The position numbers and the translations under genes are program-made. Below are positions 9,481 through 17,767 of a stretch of 64,000 bases of DNA, one piece after another. How positions within the stretch are numbered: the stretch's first letter is position 1; every line of letters begins with the position of its first letter. This DNA comes from CAWGXG01 sp963826505 (GTDB taxonomy: Bacteria; Chloroflexota; Anaerolineae; Aggregatilineales; Aggregatilineaceae), in the NCBI GenBank assembly GCA_963826505.1, contig CAWGXG010000005.1, positions 620,001 to 684,000 of the forward strand, in the 5' to 3' direction. The notes under the pieces were generated by a model that worked only from the letters and a program-made list of their open reading frames with translations, had not been told where the DNA came from and did no database searches.

Positions 9481-10443
9481 GTGTACAACGGTCAAATTCA
9501 CCGCATTTTCCTGGTTTGCGTTTTGATAATCCTCGCTGTGAGTGTAGGGGGATACTCTGCGATAACGCACGACGATGTTACGTCCCGGCATGGCACCGAA
9601 GCCACGGATGTCCTGGCAATGTTGAGCAGCGCCGCCATCATCCTGCGCGAAGGTTTGGAGGCGGTGCTGGTCCTCGGCGCGATCCTCGGATTCATGCGCG
9701 CCACCGACAGCGATCCCAAATATAGCGCCTGGGTCTATCTCGGCGTACTCGGAGCGATTCTGCTAAGCATCCTCACCTGGTGGGTGGCGCAGCACGTGAT
9801 CAAAGTGAGCGTGCAGCACCGTGCTCTGATGGAGGGCACAACCAACCTGGCTGCGGTAGTGGTCCTGTTTATTGTCACCAACTGGCTGTTTCATAAGGCG
9901 TACGTCGTCGACTGGGTGACCTTCATGCGAGCCAGGATCAGCGGGGCACTTTCCAGCGGATCGGCGGTCACGTTGGCAGGCCTGGGCTTTACCGTAGTCT
10001 ACCGTGAAGGCTTCGAGACCGTATTGTTCTACCGCGCCCTACTCTTTGACGCCGGTGTCGTGCCGGTTTTGGTCGGGTTCATCGCGGGCGGGGTGGTCAT
10101 CGCGGCGGTGGCATACGGCATTTTGCGGATGAGCATGCAGATCCCCATCAAGCGCTTTTTCACGGCTACAACTGTCCTGCTGCTGCTGTTAGCACTCAAC
10201 TTCACCGGCTCCGGCGTGCACGAACTGCAGGAGGCGGGGATCATCAGCACGAACCTGCTCGCCCACGTGCCTGAGAACCCGATCCTGACGGAAATCCTGG
10301 GCATCTTCCCCACGTTGGAGACGGTTATGGCGCAGGGCGTCTTCATGACGCTCATCGCCGCCACCTTTGCGTACAGTCGCTGGCTGGGGCGGCGCAGCGT
10401 CATCACTGCCGCCCACCGCAATCAACAGGGCCAAGCTTTATAA
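9481..10443 (+). CDS. FTR1/EfeU-family high-affinity iron permease
   Basis: An integral membrane iron transporter of about 320 residues with roughly seven hydrophobic segments. The two iron-passage motifs are both present: REGLE at residues 56-60 and REGFE at 175-179, each within a membrane helix. The start is taken as the GTG at 9481, because AAGGAG lies six bases upstream; an in-frame TTG at 9463 overlaps that ribosome site and is unlikely. A hydrophobic N-terminal segment before the first motif may be a signal anchor. No EfeO or EfeB partner, nor a ferroxidase, follows. The Fur-type box upstream argues for induction under iron limitation. Confidence 0.92.
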   Translation: MYNGQIHRIFLVCVLIILAVSVGGYSAITHDDVTSRHGTEATDVLAMLSSAAIILREGLEAVLVLGAILGFMRATDSDPKYSAWVYLGVLGAILLSILTWWVAQHVIKVSVQHRALMEGTTNLAAVVVLFIVTNWLFHKAYVVDWVTFMRARISGALSSGSAVTLAGLGFTVVYREGFETVLFYRALLFDAGVVPVLVGFIAGGVVIAAVAYGILRMSMQIPIKRFFTATTVLLLLLALNFTGSGVHELQEAGIISTNLLAHVPENPILTEILGIFPTLETVMAQGVFMTLIAATFAYSRWLGRRSVITAAHRNQQGQAL

Positions 10444-10573
10444 GGCTCACGAGTCCTATCAACCGCGTGGTCGTCTTGGTCGCGCCGCTGCTGCGGCGGC
10501 GGTCGACCAGGATAACCGCGCGCATTACTTAATCCCCCAGGTGGCGATCGGCCCGAAGCAGCTTGCCGGAAGG

Positions 10574-10602
10574 TTGCGCCGGAAAGTACAAATCGGTATA
10601 TT
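10574..10602 (+). promoter_or_regulatory. Putative promoter of the DtxR-family gene
   Basis: TTGCGC (10574-10579), a 17-base spacer and TATATT (10597-10602). The predicted start of transcription near 10609 lies inside the inverted repeat at 10607-10620. Confidence 0.4.
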
Positions 10603-10606
10603 TTGC

Positions 10607-10620
10607 AAGATATCTATCTT
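10607..10620. promoter_or_regulatory. Candidate metalloregulator operator
   Basis: AAGATA-TC-TATCTT is a perfect 6-2-6 inverted repeat in an AT-rich stretch just after the predicted -10 element of the DtxR-family gene. Position and symmetry suggest autoregulation. The sequence does not match the classic DtxR or MntR consensus closely. Confidence 0.35.
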
Positions 10621-10713
10621 ATAAATCAGAATATAAGAATGACGCTCCCATTTTGCGCCGGAGACATTGCATGCAGCCAATTTGATGTGTGTCTTGCTAG
10701 GGATGAAATTTCT

Positions 10714-11364
10714 GTGTGTCCAACTGTATGGTTTTACCTGGGTGAGATTTACCGTCTGCAAGAGATCCTGGCGTGGCCAACCCTGTCGATGGTGGCCGAA
10801 AGCATGGGCGTCTCCTTGCAGGCCGCGTCGCGCATGATCCGGCAGATGGCGGAAAATGGCTACATCACGCACGTGCCCTACCAGGGAGTCCGGTTGACAC
10901 CAGCGGGCGAGGCGATCGCGCTGCAAGTCATCCGTCGACACCGTATCCTCGAAGTCTTCATGGTGAAGATCATGACCTTCGGCTGGGATGAGGTGCATGA
11001 TATGGTCGAGAAGCTGGAACGCGGTGTGGATGACAAGCTGATCGACCGCATGGATAGCATGGCCGGTCATCCGCAACGCTGCCCTCACGGGGAGCCGATT
11101 CCATCCAAGGAGGGAGTCATGCCGGTCGTGGACGACGGGCCGTTGGCCGAGTGGCCCGAAAAAACAGCGGCACGCGTCAGCCGCGTCAGAACTCACGACC
11201 CGGAGAAATTGCGTTACCTTGCGAGTGTGCATCTGGTACCCGGAGCCCGCCTGACCGTCACCGATCGCAGCCCCTTTAATGGACCGGTCCACCTGACATG
11301 CGAGGGAGCCAGTTTTGTGTTGGGCAGCGAACTGGCCGGTGAATTGTACGTCGAACATTCCTGA
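10714..11364 (+). CDS. DtxR/MntR-family metal-dependent transcriptional regulator
   Basis: DNA-binding repressor activated by Fe(II) or Mn(II). The winged helix (SMVAESMGVSLQAASRMIRQM), the dimerisation block with RRHRILEVFMV supplying the metal-ligand histidine and glutamate, and the diagnostic HPQRCPHGEPIP segment with Cys, His and Glu ligands are all present. A C-terminal SH3-like FeoA domain follows (LVPGARLTVTDR to the end). The GTG at 10714 gives 216 residues, close to the family length. An ATG at 10639 or a TTG at 10603 would add an unconserved tail. The position of DtxR Met10 is occupied by Phe. It lies behind the FTR1 gene in the same direction and probably controls local metal uptake. 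Confidence 0.85.
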   Translation: MCPTVWFYLGEIYRLQEILAWPTLSMVAESMGVSLQAASRMIRQMAENGYITHVPYQGVRLTPAGEAIALQVIRRHRILEVFMVKIMTFGWDEVHDMVEKLERGVDDKLIDRMDSMAGHPQRCPHGEPIPSKEGVMPVVDDGPLAEWPEKTAARVSRVRTHDPEKLRYLASVHLVPGARLTVTDRSPFNGPVHLTCEGASFVLGSELAGELYVEHS

Positions 11365-11483
11365 CCGGCTGGTTATCCCCCGTGCCCTACTCCGACGTGG
11401 GCGCACTGAGCGGCGGCCCTTCGCAGAAGTAAATCCCCAGAGCTTCCACCGCGTCCGCGTTTCTTGTGAAAGACTTCCCATTC

Positions 11484-11513
11484 TTGACATACATCTCACA
11501 TTGCCGCTAGACT
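11484..11513 (+). promoter_or_regulatory. Promoter of the LacI-family gene
   Basis: A consensus TTGACA -35 (11484-11489) is followed after 18 bases by TAGACT (11508-11513). The LacI-type operator begins four bases downstream. Confidence 0.6.
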
Positions 11514-11516
11514 GTG

Positions 11517-11530
11517 TGCAACCGGTTGCA
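11517..11530. promoter_or_regulatory. LacI-family operator
   Basis: TGCAACCGGTTGCA is a perfect 14-bp palindrome with the central CG typical of LacI/GalR-family operators. It covers the predicted transcription start of the regulator gene at 11561, which indicates autoregulation and probably control of the following inositol-type genes. Confidence 0.75.
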
Positions 11531-11560
11531 TCTAATGTTATTTGAAAATAAAGGTTCTTC

Positions 11561-12562
11561 ATGGCTGTTACCCTTGAAGAAATCGCACAGCAAGCAGGGG
11601 TCTCTCGCTCGACCGTATCGCGAGCCCTCCATGACGATGCGCGCATTAGCGAAAAGACTAAAACGCGCGTCTTAAGTGTCGCAGATAGGCTGGGCTATGT
11701 GCCCAATTACATCGCGCAAAGCCTGAGTAACAACCGCACGAAAACTATTGGCATGGTCATCACCCACCCCTCCAATCCGTTCGTCTGGCGGGTGATCGAA
11801 GGTGTTGAGTTGGCGGCCCATGAACAGGGCTACAGCGTATTTCTGAGCACTGCGCGCAACGATCGCAATCGTGAGAGCGAAGTGATGCAGGCTTTTCTGC
11901 GCCGCCGCGTGGACGGCATCATCATCACGTCATCCCACATGCGGCATTTCTACCACCAACGGTCCTTTGACATTGACACACCAATCGTGCTGATCAATGA
12001 GCAGTTTCCCGACAGCGACTTCCGGTCCGTGGCAAACGATGATTATGAGGGTGCTCGTCTTGCTACTCGCTACCTGGTGAGCCTGGGGCATCGCAGCATT
12101 GGGTACATCAGCAGCGCCGATCGTCCTAAATCTAACAAAAGGCGTTATGATGGTTATGTGAACGTCATGATGGAATCAGACCTAGAGCCCCTTTCAGAAT
12201 TTCAGACCAACGCCGCCGCACTCACAGACCTAGAAACCGGATTCAACGCCGCCGAAGCTGTTCTCCAATCCGGCCTGACCGCCGTCTTTTGTTACAACGA
12301 CCGCATTGCGCTGGGCCTGCTGGCAAAGCTCTACCGGCGCGGTATCTCGGTGCCCGACGATCTCAGTGTCCTGGGCTTTGACGATATCGACGAAGCGCCT
12401 TACGCCGTGCCTGCCCTGACGACCATCCGGCAGCCTATGGTGCAGTTGGGCTACACGGCGATTGAAATGCTGACCAGGTTATTAAACGGCGATCGCGTTG
12501 AAAATCAGGTGTTGGGCTGCGAACTTATCGTCAGAGAGTCGACAAGGCGGGTGAGCGCATAA
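11561..12562 (+). CDS. LacI-family transcriptional regulator
   Basis: A 333-residue repressor. The N-terminal helix-turn-helix and hinge (VTLEEIAQQAGVSRSTVSRA) occupy residues 3-60, followed by a periplasmic-binding-protein-like effector domain with the family blocks IGMVITHPSNPF, DLSVLGFDDID and PALTTIRQP. It probably senses a sugar or polyol imported by the CUT2 system encoded downstream. Its own promoter carries a palindromic operator over the transcription start. The next gene, an IolG-like dehydrogenase, begins 53 bp later in the same direction, and no separate strong promoter is visible between them. Confidence 0.92.
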   Translation: MAVTLEEIAQQAGVSRSTVSRALHDDARISEKTKTRVLSVADRLGYVPNYIAQSLSNNRTKTIGMVITHPSNPFVWRVIEGVELAAHEQGYSVFLSTARNDRNRESEVMQAFLRRRVDGIIITSSHMRHFYHQRSFDIDTPIVLINEQFPDSDFRSVANDDYEGARLATRYLVSLGHRSIGYISSADRPKSNKRRYDGYVNVMMESDLEPLSEFQTNAAALTDLETGFNAAEAVLQSGLTAVFCYNDRIALGLLAKLYRRGISVPDDLSVLGFDDIDEAPYAVPALTTIRQPMVQLGYTAIEMLTRLLNGDRVENQVLGCELIVRESTRRVSA

Positions 12563-12614
12563 GGCTCTGGGTTGTGCCAATTCGGTAACCGTAGCATTTG
12601 AACAAGGATTTTTC

Positions 12615-13625
12615 ATGGCCTTGAATATGGGGCTAATTGGAAGTGGGCGAATCGGACGAATTCACGCCGAGAACATGGCTTTCCACGTGCGGGAGGCCCA
12701 TCTCAGCGTCGTCACGGACGTCCGGTTGAGCAGCGCCCAACAGTGCGCCGCAGACTTCAAAATTCCCCGCGTGGCGCACAGCGTCCAGGATGTGCTGAAT
12801 GATGATGCCGTCGAGGCGGTCGCCATCTGCTCCAGCACAGACTCGCACGCCAGTCTTATTATCGACGCCGCCCGCGCGGGCAAACATATCTTTTGCGAAA
12901 AGCCGATCGCGCTTGATCTCGCCAATATTGACGCGGCCCTGGCGGCAGTCGACAAAGCCGGTGTGAAACTGATGGTCGGGTTCAACCGCCGCTATCACCC
13001 CAATTTCCGGCATATCAAGGAACTCGTCCACAGCGGGGCCGTCGGTCAGCCGCACCTCATCCGCATCACCAGCCGCGACTCCGCCCCACCCCCGGTCGAA
13101 TATGTCAAAGTGTCCGGGGGCATCTTCCTGGATATGACCATTCACGATTTCGACCTGGCGCGTTACGTGGTGGGCAGCGAGGTCACCGCGCTGTACGCGA
13201 CCGGCAGCGTGCTGATCAACCCCGCCATCGGCGACGCTGGAGATGTTGACACCGCGGTGATTGTCATGCACCATGAGAATGGAGCCATGACGGTCATTGA
13301 CAACAGCCGTGAAGCCGTCTACGGGTATGATCAACGCCTGGAGGTGTTTGGATCGATGGGTGTGGTCACCTGCGAAAACACTTTCCCTGACAGTGTCGTG
13401 CTCACCACTGGCGAGCGAGCCACCTCGGCCAAGCCCTTTTTCAACTTCCTTGACATCTACCGCCCAACCTACATCACAGAGATCACTGACTTCATCGCGT
13501 GCGTTCAGCAGGATTTACCCTCGCCCATTCCGGGCCCGGATGGTCGCGTTCCGTTGGTGATGGGGCTGGCTGCTACCCGTTCATTACGTGAGGGCAGGAC
13601 GGTGAAACTAGATGAATTTGTGTGA
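12615..13625 (+). CDS. iolG: Inositol 2-dehydrogenase-like oxidoreductase (IolG type)
   Basis: A 336-residue NAD-dependent Gfo/Idh/MocA enzyme. The Rossmann motif GLIGSGRIGRIHAEN starts at residue 6 and the catalytic EKP is at 95-97. The segment GGIFLDMTIHDFD holds D173 and H177, corresponding to the catalytic Asp and His of Bacillus IolG. The SRDSAPPP stretch is also typical of IolG. It would oxidise myo-inositol, or a related cyclitol or sugar, at C2. No iolB, C, D or E gene is in the window, so a complete inositol pathway cannot be claimed. Regulator before it and importer after it place it in one sugar-uptake operon. Confidence 0.8.
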   Translation: MALNMGLIGSGRIGRIHAENMAFHVREAHLSVVTDVRLSSAQQCAADFKIPRVAHSVQDVLNDDAVEAVAICSSTDSHASLIIDAARAGKHIFCEKPIALDLANIDAALAAVDKAGVKLMVGFNRRYHPNFRHIKELVHSGAVGQPHLIRITSRDSAPPPVEYVKVSGGIFLDMTIHDFDLARYVVGSEVTALYATGSVLINPAIGDAGDVDTAVIVMHHENGAMTVIDNSREAVYGYDQRLEVFGSMGVVTCENTFPDSVVLTTGERATSAKPFFNFLDIYRPTYITEITDFIACVQQDLPSPIPGPDGRVPLVMGLAATRSLREGRTVKLDEFV

Positions 13626-13740
13626 AACTGCTCTTGCTCTGCGCTAGACCAAAGATGTGCTGACGAGGAGGTTAACTATCGGCAAAGAATTCCCAATAGC
13701 ATTACCCCAATTCGCAAAGTATTCAAATGGAGGCTTGAAG

Positions 13741-14688
13741 ATGAAGACCAAATTGCTTGCACTCGTTTGCGTCGTGTTCGTCCTGACCATGATTGGCGCC
13801 CCCGCAACGATGGCCCAGGATAAGTTACAGTACTGCTTCGTGGTTCACAGTGATCCGGCTGGTTCCTTCTGGGATGTAGCCACACGCGGTGCGGAAGACG
13901 CCGCGGCGCTGGTCGGCGCGGACCTGACGGCCGTCGGCAGCCCGGATCCGGTGCAGCAGGCGCAGCTTGTCGAAGACTGCATTGCCAAGGGAGTTAACGG
14001 CCTGGCCGTTTCTCTGGCTAACCCAGACGCCTTGCACGACGCCGTAGTGCATGCCGTTAGCGCGGGTATTCCGGTGATTACCCTCAATTCCGGCGTGGAT
14101 GTCTACCGGGAATTGGGCGCGATCACGCACGTCGGCCAAACGGAATTTGTGGCTGGCCAGGGTGCTGGCTTGCGTCTGAATGACATGGGCGCTACGAAAG
14201 TGTTGTGCGTGATCCATGAGGAAGGCAACATCGGCCTCGAACAACGCTGCGACGGCCTTACCGATACGTTCACGGGCGACGTCGAACGCTTCAACGTCGC
14301 TTCAACTGGTGTGCTCGATCTGGCTGGCACGTCGGCCACGATTCAAGACAAGCTGATATCCGACAGCAGCATCGACGCGATCCTTACCCTGAACCCAGAC
14401 GTGGGTATTGCCGCACGTGATGCCATCGCCGCAGCCGGAACCAACCAGATGCTGGCGACCTTCGACCTCAGCCCAGACGTCCTGCAGGCTATTCTGGATG
14501 GCCAAATCGCGTTTGCCATCGACCAGCAGCAGTATCTCCAGGGCTACCTCCCAATCATCTTCCTCGACCTGTATAACAAGAACGCCAACACAGTCGGCGG
14601 CGGAAATCCGGTACTTACGGGTCCGGGTTTTGTTGATGCGAGCAATGCAGCGGCAGTGATCGATCTGGCGGCAGCGGGTACTCGTTAA
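13741..14688 (+). CDS. CUT2 sugar ABC importer, substrate-binding protein (RbsB/Peripla_BP_4 type)
   Basis: A 315-residue secreted binding protein. The ATG at 13741 follows GGAGG by seven bases and opens a clear Sec signal peptide ending in ATMAQD at about residue 22. No lipobox cysteine is present. The mature part has the two-lobe type I fold seen in ribose, inositol and autoinducer-2 binders, for example VVHSDPAGSFWDVATRGAED and NPDVGIAARDAI. It delivers a monosaccharide or cyclitol to the permease encoded next. A 10-bp hairpin follows the gene and could raise its mRNA level relative to the membrane subunits. Confidence 0.9.
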   Translation: MKTKLLALVCVVFVLTMIGAPATMAQDKLQYCFVVHSDPAGSFWDVATRGAEDAAALVGADLTAVGSPDPVQQAQLVEDCIAKGVNGLAVSLANPDALHDAVVHAVSAGIPVITLNSGVDVYRELGAITHVGQTEFVAGQGAGLRLNDMGATKVLCVIHEEGNIGLEQRCDGLTDTFTGDVERFNVASTGVLDLAGTSATIQDKLISDSSIDAILTLNPDVGIAARDAIAAAGTNQMLATFDLSPDVLQAILDGQIAFAIDQQQYLQGYLPIIFLDLYNKNANTVGGGNPVLTGPGFVDASNAAAVIDLAAAGTR

Positions 14689-14717
14689 GGTCCAAGTGGA
14701 CGTTACCTAACGTTACG

Positions 14718-14744
14718 GGAGATGGTGTTACAACCACCATCTCC
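14718..14744. terminator. Hairpin between binding-protein and permease genes
   Basis: GGAGATGGTG pairs perfectly with CACCATCTCC around a seven-base loop. There is no T-run, and the permease gene starts 15 bp later, so it likely acts as an attenuator or 3'-end stabiliser inside the operon. Confidence 0.55.
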
Positions 14745-14758
14745 CCTTGAGGTTAATC

Positions 14759-15853
14759 ATGGGTACTGAAACAAAAGTGGATGAACGCAGCGTTCGCGTC
14801 GGCTTTTTCAGAAGGCTTATTGCGAGTCCAGAGATCGGGGCCGTAGTGGGGGCGGTAGTAGTGGCTGTCTTCTTCTCGTTAATCAGTCCGGATATCTTCC
14901 CCAACGTCACCGGAGTCTCGCGCGTGCTTGATCCCTCGGCCACGCTTGGGATCATGGCGGTGGCCGTCGGACTCTTGATGATCGGCGGCGAATTCGATTT
15001 GTCGTCCGGCGTGATGACAGGCACGACCGGGCTGGTTGTCGGGCTGCTGGCCGTGCATGTCGGCATGAATATCTGGCTTGCGATTGCTCTTTCGTTTGTG
15101 TTTGCCATGCTGGTGGGCTTCATCAACGGCTATCTGGTGATCAAAACGAAACTGCCCAGCTTCATCATCACGCTGGCCACCTTCTTTATCTTTCGGGGAG
15201 TCAATATTGGCGTCACGCGCATGGTGACCCATCAGGTCCGCGTCAGCAAGATTGACAGCGCAACCGGCTTCTCGGCGGCGCGTTCCTTTTTTGACACAGA
15301 ATTTACGCTTTTTGATGCCACATTTCGCACTTCAATGATCTGGTGGATCATTATCATTTTGGTCGCGTCCTGGATTTTGCTGCGCACCCAATATGGGAGC
15401 TGGATTTTCGCGGTGGGCGGCAACGCCGAGGCCGCGCGCGCGGTGGGCGTCCCGGTCAATGCCGTCAAAATCAGCCTGTTCATGACCACGGCGGGCACGG
15501 CGTGGCTGGTCGGCGTGATGACCGCGCTGCGCCTCCGGTCGGCGCTGTCCAGTCAGGGCGTCGGGCAGGAATTCATCTTCATCATCGCTGCCGTAATTGG
15601 GGGATGCCGCCTGACCGGCGGTTATGGCTCGGTCATTGGGGCGTCGATTGGCGCGCTCATTTTCGGGATCACGCGCGTCGGCATTACGTTCGCTGGCTGG
15701 GATACCGACTGGTATTTCGCGTTTTTGGGCGTCATGCTGCTGGTGGCCGTGCTGTTGAACGACTTCACACAAAAGAAAGCGGCCGAGGTCCACACCCCCG
15801 CCCCGCAACCGGAATCCGATGACAGTCTGCTCGAATCGGAGGCACAGGCATGA
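14759..15853 (+). CDS. CUT2 sugar ABC importer permease (RbsC/FrcC type)
   Basis: A 364-residue membrane protein with about ten helices. The CUT2 permease blocks are visible: LMIGGEFDLSSGVMTG near the N-terminus, LPSFIITLATFFIFRG, and IFAVGGNAEAARAVGVPVNAVKISLF for the ATPase-coupling region. A hydrophilic C-terminal tail ends QPESDDSLLESEAQA. The start is the ATG at 14759, which has GAGG seven bases upstream; a TTG at 14747 is the longer alternative. The stop overlaps the ATPase start by four bases (ATGA), so the two are translationally coupled. Confidence 0.9.
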   Translation: MGTETKVDERSVRVGFFRRLIASPEIGAVVGAVVVAVFFSLISPDIFPNVTGVSRVLDPSATLGIMAVAVGLLMIGGEFDLSSGVMTGTTGLVVGLLAVHVGMNIWLAIALSFVFAMLVGFINGYLVIKTKLPSFIITLATFFIFRGVNIGVTRMVTHQVRVSKIDSATGFSAARSFFDTEFTLFDATFRTSMIWWIIIILVASWILLRTQYGSWIFAVGGNAEAARAVGVPVNAVKISLFMTTAGTAWLVGVMTALRLRSALSSQGVGQEFIFIIAAVIGGCRLTGGYGSVIGASIGALIFGITRVGITFAGWDTDWYFAFLGVMLLVAVLLNDFTQKKAAEVHTPAPQPESDDSLLESEAQA

Positions 15854-16656
15854 GCGAGCCGCTCATTCAACTCAACGATATCTCGAAGCTGTTCGGCAGT
15901 GTCATCGCCTTGCGGCACATTTCCGCCGAGATTTACCCTGGCGAAGTGACGTGCCTGTTGGGCGACAACGGCGCAGGCAAATCCACCCTCATCAAGATTC
16001 TGTCCGGCTTTCACCAACAAACCGCGGGCGACTACCTGTTCGAGGGCAAACCGACTGCCTTTGCCTCGCCGCGTGATGCGCTGGCGGCAGGCATTGCGAC
16101 CGTCTACCAGGACTTGGCGCTGGTGCCGCTGATGTCGATCTGGCGGAATTTCTTCCTGGGGTCGGAACCGCAGATCGGTTGGGGACCGCTCCGACGGTAT
16201 AACATCGCGTTCGCCAAGCGGACCGTGCGTGAGGAAATGGGCCGTATGGGTATCGACATCCGCGACCCTGAGCAACCGGTCGGAACGATGTCCGGCGGGG
16301 AACGCCAGTCCCTGGCCATTGCGCGGGCCGTTTACTTCGGCGCGAAAGTCCTGATTCTCGATGAGCCGACCGCTGCGTTGGGCGTCAAACAGGCGGGCGT
16401 CGTACTCAAATATGTCGCGCAGGCCCGGTCACGCGGCCTCGGTGTCATCTTTATCACGCATAATCCGCATCACGCCTACGTGGTCGGCGACCGGTTCATC
16501 ATCCTGAAGCGCGGGCGGATCTACGGCCAATGGCACAAAGATGGACTGGATCGCGATGTGCTGGTCCGGGGGATGTCGGGCGCCGAGGAACTGGATGTGC
16601 TCAAACACGAGCTGGATGAATTCGCGCGGCGCGATGCGCTGGAACAGGGCCGTTAG
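15850..16656 (+). CDS. CUT2 sugar ABC importer ATPase, single nucleotide-binding domain (FrcA type)
   Basis: Cytoplasmic ATPase of 268 residues with one complete ABC domain: Walker A GDNGAGKST (residues 37-45), Q-loop TVYQDL, signature MSGGERQ, Walker B VLILDEPTAAL and the switch histidine in FITHNPHHA. Most CUT2 ATPases, such as RbsA, carry two domains. This one is of the shorter FrcA-like class and would work as a homodimer. The neighbours supply the binding protein and permease, so the transporter is complete. Confidence 0.92.
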   Translation: MSEPLIQLNDISKLFGSVIALRHISAEIYPGEVTCLLGDNGAGKSTLIKILSGFHQQTAGDYLFEGKPTAFASPRDALAAGIATVYQDLALVPLMSIWRNFFLGSEPQIGWGPLRRYNIAFAKRTVREEMGRMGIDIRDPEQPVGTMSGGERQSLAIARAVYFGAKVLILDEPTAALGVKQAGVVLKYVAQARSRGLGVIFITHNPHHAYVVGDRFIILKRGRIYGQWHKDGLDRDVLVRGMSGAEELDVLKHELDEFARRDALEQGR

Positions 16657-16685
16657 CGGAGTGATGACGATAGGATAACGTCTGA

Positions 16686-17637
16686 ATGAAAGTGTTCATG
16701 ACGGGCGGCACGGGATTCCTGGGCAGCAACATCATCCGTGTTGCCAGGGAACACTACAATGCTGATATCTTCACGACCGTGCATGCGTGGCGGCCCACGT
16801 CTCCGGTGGACTTCACCTACGCGCCGGTGGACATCGGCGATCGCGAGGCGATTTTCAGTGCCGTACAGGCTTTCAAACCCGATGTGATCATCCACAGCGC
16901 CATCCTGAACGATCTGCCCCTCATGTACCGCGATCGCAAACTGGCGTGGCGTTTGTACGTGGAAGCCACTCATCACCTGACGGACGCGGCGAACGAGGCG
17001 GGCTGCAAGATCATCGTCGTGTCCACGGATTGGGTGTTCGACGGCACCCAACGCGATGCGGATGAGACCACTCCCCCCAACCCCGTGAATTACTACGGGG
17101 TGCTCAAGGTCGCCTGCGAACGGGTGGTCGCGGAACGCGCCCAGCGCTGGGCGGTGGCGCGCGTGGCAGGCGTCAATGGGGTGCATTGGCTGCGGCGCGA
17201 TGAGCCGCAGTCCCAGAATGCGGGTTACGGGCACTTCACCACAGCGGTGATCAACGGGCTACGACGTGAAGGGCGTTTCGCGGTGTGGCTCGGCGACAAT
17301 GTGAATACGCGCGCGACTCCTTCCCTGGCCAGCGACTCAGCCGAGAAAATCATGCGCATCGCGACCGGGGATCACCAGGGCATCTTCCACTGCACCGGCG
17401 GCGAGAGCATGGATCGTCTCGCCCTGGCGCGACTGGTCGCCGCGACCTTCGGGTATGAAGCGTCCAGCCATTCGCGAAAGCGCGGTCCCGGCTGATCCGG
17501 CGCTGGACGGCATTCGCATTCCGCGCGATACCAGCCTATCCGCCACGGCGACGGCCAACCGCCTCAATCACCCGCTGCTGGATGCCAGCGCGATCGTGAC
17601 GAAATTCCGGCAGCAGGTCGAAACAGGCACACTTTGA
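16686..17637 (+). CDS. RmlD-like NAD(P)-dependent sugar reductase/epimerase, one frameshift
   Basis: Extended SDR enzyme of about 316 residues. It has the N-terminal FMTGGTGFLGSNIIR dinucleotide motif, SAILNDLP after strand 4, VVSTDWVFDGTQ and the catalytic YYGVLK (Y-x-x-x-K), as in dTDP-4-dehydrorhamnose reductase. It may act on a free or nucleotide-linked sugar; the catabolic operon setting favours the former. The frame shifts near 17465 and the C-terminal third continues in the next frame to 17637 (SAVPADPALDGIRIPRDTSL), so this is one gene with an indel. It follows the importer ATPase by 29 bp. Confidence 0.78.
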
Positions 17638-17767
17638 CCTGGGCACGCCATACAGCCGCCATCATTACAATTTCCGGCACATATCGGGATACACTAGGGT
17701 CGGGCTGTCTGGTGATCATGTGCCCGTTTGCGAGCAACCGTTTGCGGACAATGAAGGAGTCGAAGGC

